Source: Bryobacterales bacterium (GTDB taxonomy: Bacteria; Acidobacteriota; Terriglobia; Bryobacterales; Bryobacteraceae). Taken from it: a stretch of 37,878 nucleotides of DNA. The position numbers and the translations under genes are program-made. Below, piece after piece: positions 34,206 to 37,878 of the stretch (positions are counted from its first letter, which is position 1; each line of letters begins with the position of its first letter). A model generated the notes under the pieces. That model ran no database searches, had not been told where the DNA came from, and was given only the letters and a program-made list of their open reading frames with translations. Where the stretch lies: the NCBI GenBank assembly GCA_003164035.1, contig PLRS01000109.1, positions 1-37,878 on the forward strand, given 5' to 3'.

Positions 34206-36526
34206 GGTTCCGGGGTCCTCCTCATTTCGAATGGCGTGCTTCTTACAATGGCGGTAACCAGCGCCGGCATGGTGTAGTTTCCACTGGCGGCGTCGCGCAG
34301 AATGGAACGTACCGCGGGCTGGTCGTAATACTCCAGGCCGCGGCCCAGCGCGTAAGTCAAAAGCTTCTGCGTGAACGTGGCCAGGTATTCGTCGCGGTGG
34401 GATTCGAGCAAGGCCTTCTTCAGCCCAGCCGGGCCGTTGAACCGGCTGCCGTCGGGAAGCTTGCCGCTGGCGTCGATGGGGTTGCCCGCGTCGGTAGCCC
34501 GCCACTTGCCCACGCCGTCGTAATTTTCGAGCGCGAATCCCAGCGGATCCATGCGCGCGTGGCAGCTTGCGCAGACCGAGTTGGCGCGGTGCTGCTCCAT
34601 GGCCTCGCGCATGGTCAACTGCCGACCGTCGGCGCCCCGCGGCTTCAAATCCGGAACGTCCGGCGGCGGAGGAGGAGGGGGCGTGCCCAGCAGGTTCTCC
34701 AGAATCCACTTGCCGCGCTGCACCACCGAGGTGCGATTGGGATAAGAGGTCACGGTGAGAATGCCGCCCTGGCCCAGCAGGCCGCCGCGGTTGGGGTCGG
34801 TCAAGTTCACCCGGCGAAACTGCGATCCGTAGATGCCGTGTACCCCGTAGTGCTCCGCCAGCCGCTGGTTCAGGAAGGTGTAATTGGCGTCCAGCAGATC
34901 GAACACGCTACGGTTTTCCCGAAACACGCTGGCCACGAATAAATCGGTCTCCTGGCGGAAGGACTGGCGCAGGCTGTCGTCGAATTCCGGAAAGGCATCC
35001 GGGTCGGGTTTCACCGTGGCCAGGTTGCGCAGATAGAGCCACTGTCCGGCAAAGTTCGAAACCAGCGCCATCGCCCGCTGGTCGTTCAGCATGCGTCGCA
35101 CTTCCGCGTCCAGCACGGCGGTGTCGCGAAGCCGCCCCTTTTCAGCCAGATCGAGCAGTCGGTCATCGGGAGCGCTGCTCCACAGGAAAAAGGAGAGCCG
35201 GGAAGCCAGCTCCAGGTCGCCGACCCGGTATACCGTGCCCGGCGCCGCACGGGCCGGATCCCGTTCGATGCGGAACAGGAAATCCGGGGAAACCAGCATG
35301 GCGGTAAGCGCCTTCTCGATGCCGCGGTCGAAATCGTCCTGCCCCCGTCCGGTTCGGTAGAAGGCCATCAACGGGTTGACGTCGGCATCGGTCACCGGGC
35401 GGCGAAACGCGCGCTGCGCCAACCCGGAAAGAACCAGGCGCGCGCAGGGTTCGTCATCCTTACCATCGGCCGGCGGCCGGCATACGAAGATCTTCCGCCG
35501 GCTGGGCGTATCTCCGGGGCCGGTGGCATCGTAAGGGCCGCTGACCGTCAGCTTGTCGATCTGCGGCATGGCGCCGGCGCTGTCCTCGGGGACTTCGAAC
35601 CGCTTCAGGCGGGCGCCATCCAGACGCACATCCATTTCCGCCGGCAGGCTCAGGGCTTTTGGCAGCTTGCCCTCGGTCTGCCCGGTGCCGCGAGCAGCCG
35701 GAACGGCGACTTCCGGCTCCTCCGCTTCCCGCAGGAAGGTCGCTCCCAGGGATCGCAGTCCCGCCTTCACCGGCACGCGCAGTTGGTACAGCGCGCCGTT
35801 ATCTTCTCCTGTGAGCTTCACCCGGATCACGTACTCGGCATCCAGCGGGAAGTAATAGGAAATGTCCAGCCCGCCTCGCGAATCGAAAGGAAGATCGTCG
35901 CCGACACGCTCATTGCGCCGCGCGCGGCTGATAAATTCATCCTGGTGCGGCTTCATGCCGGGGTCGCCTACCGCCAGCCGGCTCACCATCCGCGCCGCCG
36001 ACATGTACCGTTCAAACAACGTTGGAGAGAGCGAAAGCACCGCGCCGATGTTGTCGAAGCCGTAGCCTGAATCGTCCACGGGGAGGGTTGCCCCGGCATC
36101 GATATCGAGCGCCACCAGATCGCGAATCGCATTGCTGTATTCGGCGCGGTTCAGGCGGTGAATCACCGGATTGCCGGGATTCGGATTGGCGGCGGCTTGC
36201 CGGTCGAGAGCGTTTTCGACGGAAGCCGTGAATGCGGAGGCCTCGGATGCGCTGGGCCGGGGTAAACCGGGCGGCGGCATCTCGCCGGTGCGGATCTTGC
36301 GCAGCACCTTTTCCAAAACCGCCGCGTTACTGCCGGCATGTGCCGGGTCGATGCCTTCGAGCGACACGCCGCCGGTTTTGAGCTTTTGATTATGGCAAAA
36401 GACGCAGTACCGGTCGGTCAGAGAACGCTCTGGGACCGGCGCAGTGGTGACATGCGACTGCGCATACACCCAGGGCGCAATACCCAGGGCGATTGCCGCG
36501 CAGACAGCTACGCGCAATCCGTACAA
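34202..36526 (-). CDS. DUF1592/DUF1588/DUF1585 multidomain exported cytochrome-like protein
   Basis: 774-residue exported protein. A signal peptide (1-22) is followed by a c-type haem motif CVFCH (41-45) in a Planctomycete-cytochrome-like domain, then in order DUF1587 (VIHRLNRAEYSNAIRDLVAL), a DUF1595 segment (GLAQRAFRRPVTDADVNPLM), DUF1592 (DLELASRLSFFLWSSAPDD), DUF1588 (GLLGQGGILTVTSYPNRTSV), a second haem-type motif CASCH near residue 650 (RMDPLGFALENYDGVG), and DUF1585 at the C-terminus (LLTYALGRGLEYYDQPAVRS). Two haems are therefore likely. The start is TTG at 36526, supported by GAGGGGAGGG just upstream. First gene of the three-gene operon. Proposed roles in polymer degradation or electron transfer are unproven. 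Confidence 0.94.
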   Translation of the reverse strand: MYGLRVAVCAAIALGIAPWVYAQSHVTTAPVPERSLTDRYCVFCHNQKLKTGGVSLEGIDPAHAGSNAAVLEKVLRKIRTGEMPPPGLPRPSASEASAFTASVENALDRQAAANPNPGNPVIHRLNRAEYSNAIRDLVALDIDAGATLPVDDSGYGFDNIGAVLSLSPTLFERYMSAARMVSRLAVGDPGMKPHQDEFISRARRNERVGDDLPFDSRGGLDISYYFPLDAEYVIRVKLTGEDNGALYQLRVPVKAGLRSLGATFLREAEEPEVAVPAARGTGQTEGKLPKALSLPAEMDVRLDGARLKRFEVPEDSAGAMPQIDKLTVSGPYDATGPGDTPSRRKIFVCRPPADGKDDEPCARLVLSGLAQRAFRRPVTDADVNPLMAFYRTGRGQDDFDRGIEKALTAMLVSPDFLFRIERDPARAAPGTVYRVGDLELASRLSFFLWSSAPDDRLLDLAEKGRLRDTAVLDAEVRRMLNDQRAMALVSNFAGQWLYLRNLATVKPDPDAFPEFDDSLRQSFRQETDLFVASVFRENRSVFDLLDANYTFLNQRLAEHYGVHGIYGSQFRRVNLTDPNRGGLLGQGGILTVTSYPNRTSVVQRGKWILENLLGTPPPPPPPDVPDLKPRGADGRQLTMREAMEQHRANSVCASCHARMDPLGFALENYDGVGKWRATDAGNPIDASGKLPDGSRFNGPAGLKKALLESHRDEYLATFTQKLLTYALGRGLEYYDQPAVRSILRDAASGNYTMPALVTAIVRSTPFEMRRTPEP

Positions 36527-36616
36527 GTTGCCCTCCCCTCAGAAAGCAGACTTTTCAATTGTACCGCGACGAGCCCGGGATTTGGAGCGGCAGCCATTCA
36601 ATGCATTCAATGGGTG

Positions 36617-36768
36617 CTTAACCGATCTGGGAATTTCGCAGTTTGGGCGCGGCAACCGCTCCCTTACGGTCGCGGCTCGGTTACGGGCGCCGCGTGTTTT
36701 CAGTCACTTACCGAGCCGCGACCGCGAGGGAGCGGTTTGTAGGAACGGATTTCCCCGGATCGGTTAAG
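36617..36768. repeat. R1 palindromic repeat, copy D, with outer inverted flanks
   Basis: Core 36651-36740: GGCAACCGCTCCCTTACGG and CGCGGCTCGGTTAC pair with TACCGAGCCGCGACCGC and GAGGGAGCGGTT around a spacer with GCCGCGTGTTTTCAGTC. Outside the core, CTTAACCGATCTGGGAATTTC (about 36617-36637, 21 bases in two parts CTTAACCGATC and TGGGAATTTC) is inversely repeated as GGATTTCCCC-GGATCGGTTAAG (36747-36768), so the whole ~150 bases look like a small element with terminal inverted repeats. The right end includes the DUF433 stop codon. It fills 36527-36763; nothing else is seen there. Confidence 0.8.
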
Positions 36769-37078
36769 TCAAGCATCCCCATTCAAGCCGTGCGTGGATC
36801 AGCCGCTCTCGCAGCTCGACTGGCAGCGGTTCGGCGTGGCGCCTTCCTTCCATCCACTTTTGGTCTTGGCGGATCAGGTAGGCGTCCACTTCGGCCCGAT
36901 TCGCAAGGTAATACGCGATGGCGCCGTAGACCTCTTCGAGCCGGAGAAGCTCGAAGTTCTGGCAGATCGTCTCGGGAGACTCGCCTCGGCGGAATGCATG
37001 GACAATCGAATCCAGAGAGACCCGCGTACCCGCGACAAAGTAGCTGCCGTCCCGCTCCCCGATGTAGTCCTTTGCCAT
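36764..37078 (-). CDS. DUF433 domain protein, antitoxin-like, orphan
   Basis: 104-residue protein. Residues 5-75 match the DUF433 pattern: YIGERDGSYFVAGTRVSLDS, IVHAFRRGESPETICQNFEL, LRLEEVYGAIAYYLANRAEV. DUF433 proteins are small winged-helix-like DNA-binding proteins usually acting as antitoxin to a PIN-like DUF5615 toxin encoded just downstream. Here no toxin gene follows; R1 copy D begins at the stop codon instead. The C-terminal ~25 residues (RRHAEPLPVELRERLIHARL) extend past the domain. The start ATG is at 37078. Lacking its partner, it may be a solitary regulator or a relic. Confidence 0.85.
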   Translation of the reverse strand: MAKDYIGERDGSYFVAGTRVSLDSIVHAFRRGESPETICQNFELLRLEEVYGAIAYYLANRAEVDAYLIRQDQKWMEGRRHAEPLPVELRERLIHARLEWGCLT

Positions 37079-37103
37079 GGCTCCTTCAACTGTACCGCCT
37101 GCT

Positions 37104-37451
37104 CTATTCCCGAGGCGGAGAATTCAGAGCAAAAAGCGGAACTGGCACGTGAGCGTCGGGAGCGCGGCCCGCCGCCAACAGCGTACCCACCGCATAGGCG
37201 AAGTATGGAGTGGCGTATTGGTGTTCCCGATGCAGAAACGGATCGACGACCGCCCCCTCCGCGTTCTGCTGGCGAGCGCTGAACCGGCAAATTCCTTCGA
37301 CCGCTTCCAGGTACCGGCTGGCCGGGATTTCAAGCGCCTTCCAGGGATACGCGGTCAAATGAAAGTCCGTTCGGACCACGGCTTGGCCGAATGCGACGGC
37401 GCCCGATAGAAGTAGTAAAGCGAGGGATAGGAGGAATCTGGTTGGCCTCAT
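37104..37451 (-). pseudogene. truncated N-terminal fragment of an exported protein
   Basis: 115 residues remain: a good signal peptide (MRPTRFLLSLALLLLSGAVA, then FGQ) and the start of a mature domain with YLEAVEGICRFSARQQ, AEGAVVDPFLHREHQYATPY and FAYAVGTLLAAGRAPDAH, which read like the helical start of a large alpha/alpha-toroid-type secreted enzyme. After that the frame enters a short unrelated tail (VPVPLFALNSPPRE) and stops, 26 bases before the DUF433 start. I infer that a deletion joined this gene's 5' end to the DUF433 gene. The start could also be the ATG at 37460. A genuine small secreted protein is the alternative. It is divergent from gdhA. Confidence 0.5.
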
Positions 37452-37571
37452 GGAGACCATTGTGCATAAATACGCCTGCTGATTTCTGGGCCGGTTGGCG
37501 GCAACACGGCGCACGCAGCGGCGCGACCGCCCGGCGGGCCAACTGGGATAATGGAACCGGAGGAAGAACTC

Positions 37572-37878
37572 GTGGCCAGCCTGACGACGTCAATGCCGAT
37601 CTCGATCGAAAACGAAAAGAACCCCTGGCTAGCGGCCGCGGCGCGGTTCGACGAAGCCGCCCTGCGCCTGAAGCTGGATGAGGGCATGTGCAAGGTCCTG
37701 CGGACGCCGGCCAAAGAGATCACCGTGAACATTCCGGTGCAGTTGGACGATGGCCGCCTGGAAGTGTTCACCGGCTACCGCGTGCAACACTCGATTGCCC
37801 GCGGACCCGGCAAGGGCGGCATCCGCTTCGCGCCCGACGTGACCCTGGACGAGGTCCGCGCGCTGGCCTCCTGGATGA
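37572..37878 (+). CDS. gdhA: glutamate dehydrogenase (Glu/Leu/Phe/Val dehydrogenase family), partial at right edge
   Basis: The first ~102 residues of an NAD(P)-dependent glutamate dehydrogenase, which interconverts glutamate and 2-oxoglutarate plus ammonia in the cytoplasm. Visible: [38 protein letters not shown], then [20 protein letters not shown] and [20 protein letters not shown]; the G-x-G-K-GGIRF segment contains the substrate-binding Lys. I prefer the GTG at 37572, which has GGAGGAAG at 37559-37566 ahead of it; the in-frame ATG at 37551 overlaps a GATAAT -10-like box (37547-37552) and would have no ribosome-binding site. The enzyme continues beyond the window. Leucine dehydrogenase-type specificity cannot be excluded from this part. 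Confidence 0.92.
   Translation, partial: MASLTTSMPISIENEKNPWLAAAARFDEAALRLKLDEGMCKVLRTPAKEITVNIPVQLDDGRLEVFTGYRVQHSIARGPGKGGIRFAPDVTLDEVRALASWM

Noticed and set aside
34206-34709. extension of the DUF1552 protein upstream of 34205
   Set aside because: It is the out-of-frame shadow of the DUF1592 gene; the Tat signal begins at 34205.

Overview
The window reads as a chromosomal segment of a high-GC Acidobacteriota, most likely a Solibacter/Bryobacter-type soil bacterium. This is inferred from family content, not from a marker gene. The indicators are a GWxTD-domain protein, a VWFA-related protein of the acidobacterial type, a carboxypeptidase-regulatory-domain outer-membrane protein, a DUF1592 cytochrome plus DUF1552 (Tat) plus ankyrin operon, and several families of short palindromic intergenic repeats. 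No rRNA, tRNA, CRISPR array, insertion sequence with transposase, or prophage was seen.

Layout. 1-2568 (minus): an RND multidrug-efflux pair, the adaptor followed by an inner-membrane pump cut by the left edge. 2762-10326 (minus): a GWxTD protein with a clear sigma70-type promoter, a terminator-like hairpin, a large exported beta-barrel-type protein, a TTG-started amidohydrolase, a DnaC/DnaI-like ATPase and a divergent GH35-like exported protein. 10327-10679: a gene-free stretch with three GTGC-type dyads. 10680-12680 (plus): a POT-family peptide transporter, a nine-copy tandem repeat and a small membrane protein. 12692-17434 (minus): TPR protein, GMP synthase of the long 'eukaryote-like' architecture, then an AAA ATPase plus DUF4276 pair that resembles a split OLD nuclease and is the best candidate for a defence system. 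17435-22914: a permease relic, a small STN-domain protein, the VWA protein, an HtrA/DegP protease and a methyltransferase. 23004-27690 (plus): a GldA/GldF/GldG-like ABC operon with a DUF4340 protein, driven by a strong predicted promoter. 27775-29873 (plus): nicotinate phosphoribosyltransferase and a nicotinamidase-like hydrolase (NAD salvage). 29987-31437: a flippase-like membrane protein divergent from a small exported protein. 31455-36526 (minus): DUF1592, DUF1552 and ankyrin genes, coupled by overlaps or tight spacing. 36764-37451 (minus): an orphan DUF433 gene and a truncated exported-protein gene. 37572-end (plus): the N-terminus of glutamate dehydrogenase.

How things fit together. Much of the window is cell-envelope biology (efflux, HtrA quality control, ABC export, secreted cytochrome and Tat proteins, peptide uptake) with housekeeping islands (guaA, pncB/pncA, gdhA). 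Intergenic space is dominated by three families of palindromic repeats that nearly always sit just after stop codons, which suggests they act as, or were selected at, transcript 3' ends. All functional statements come from motif recognition by eye; no database search was possible.
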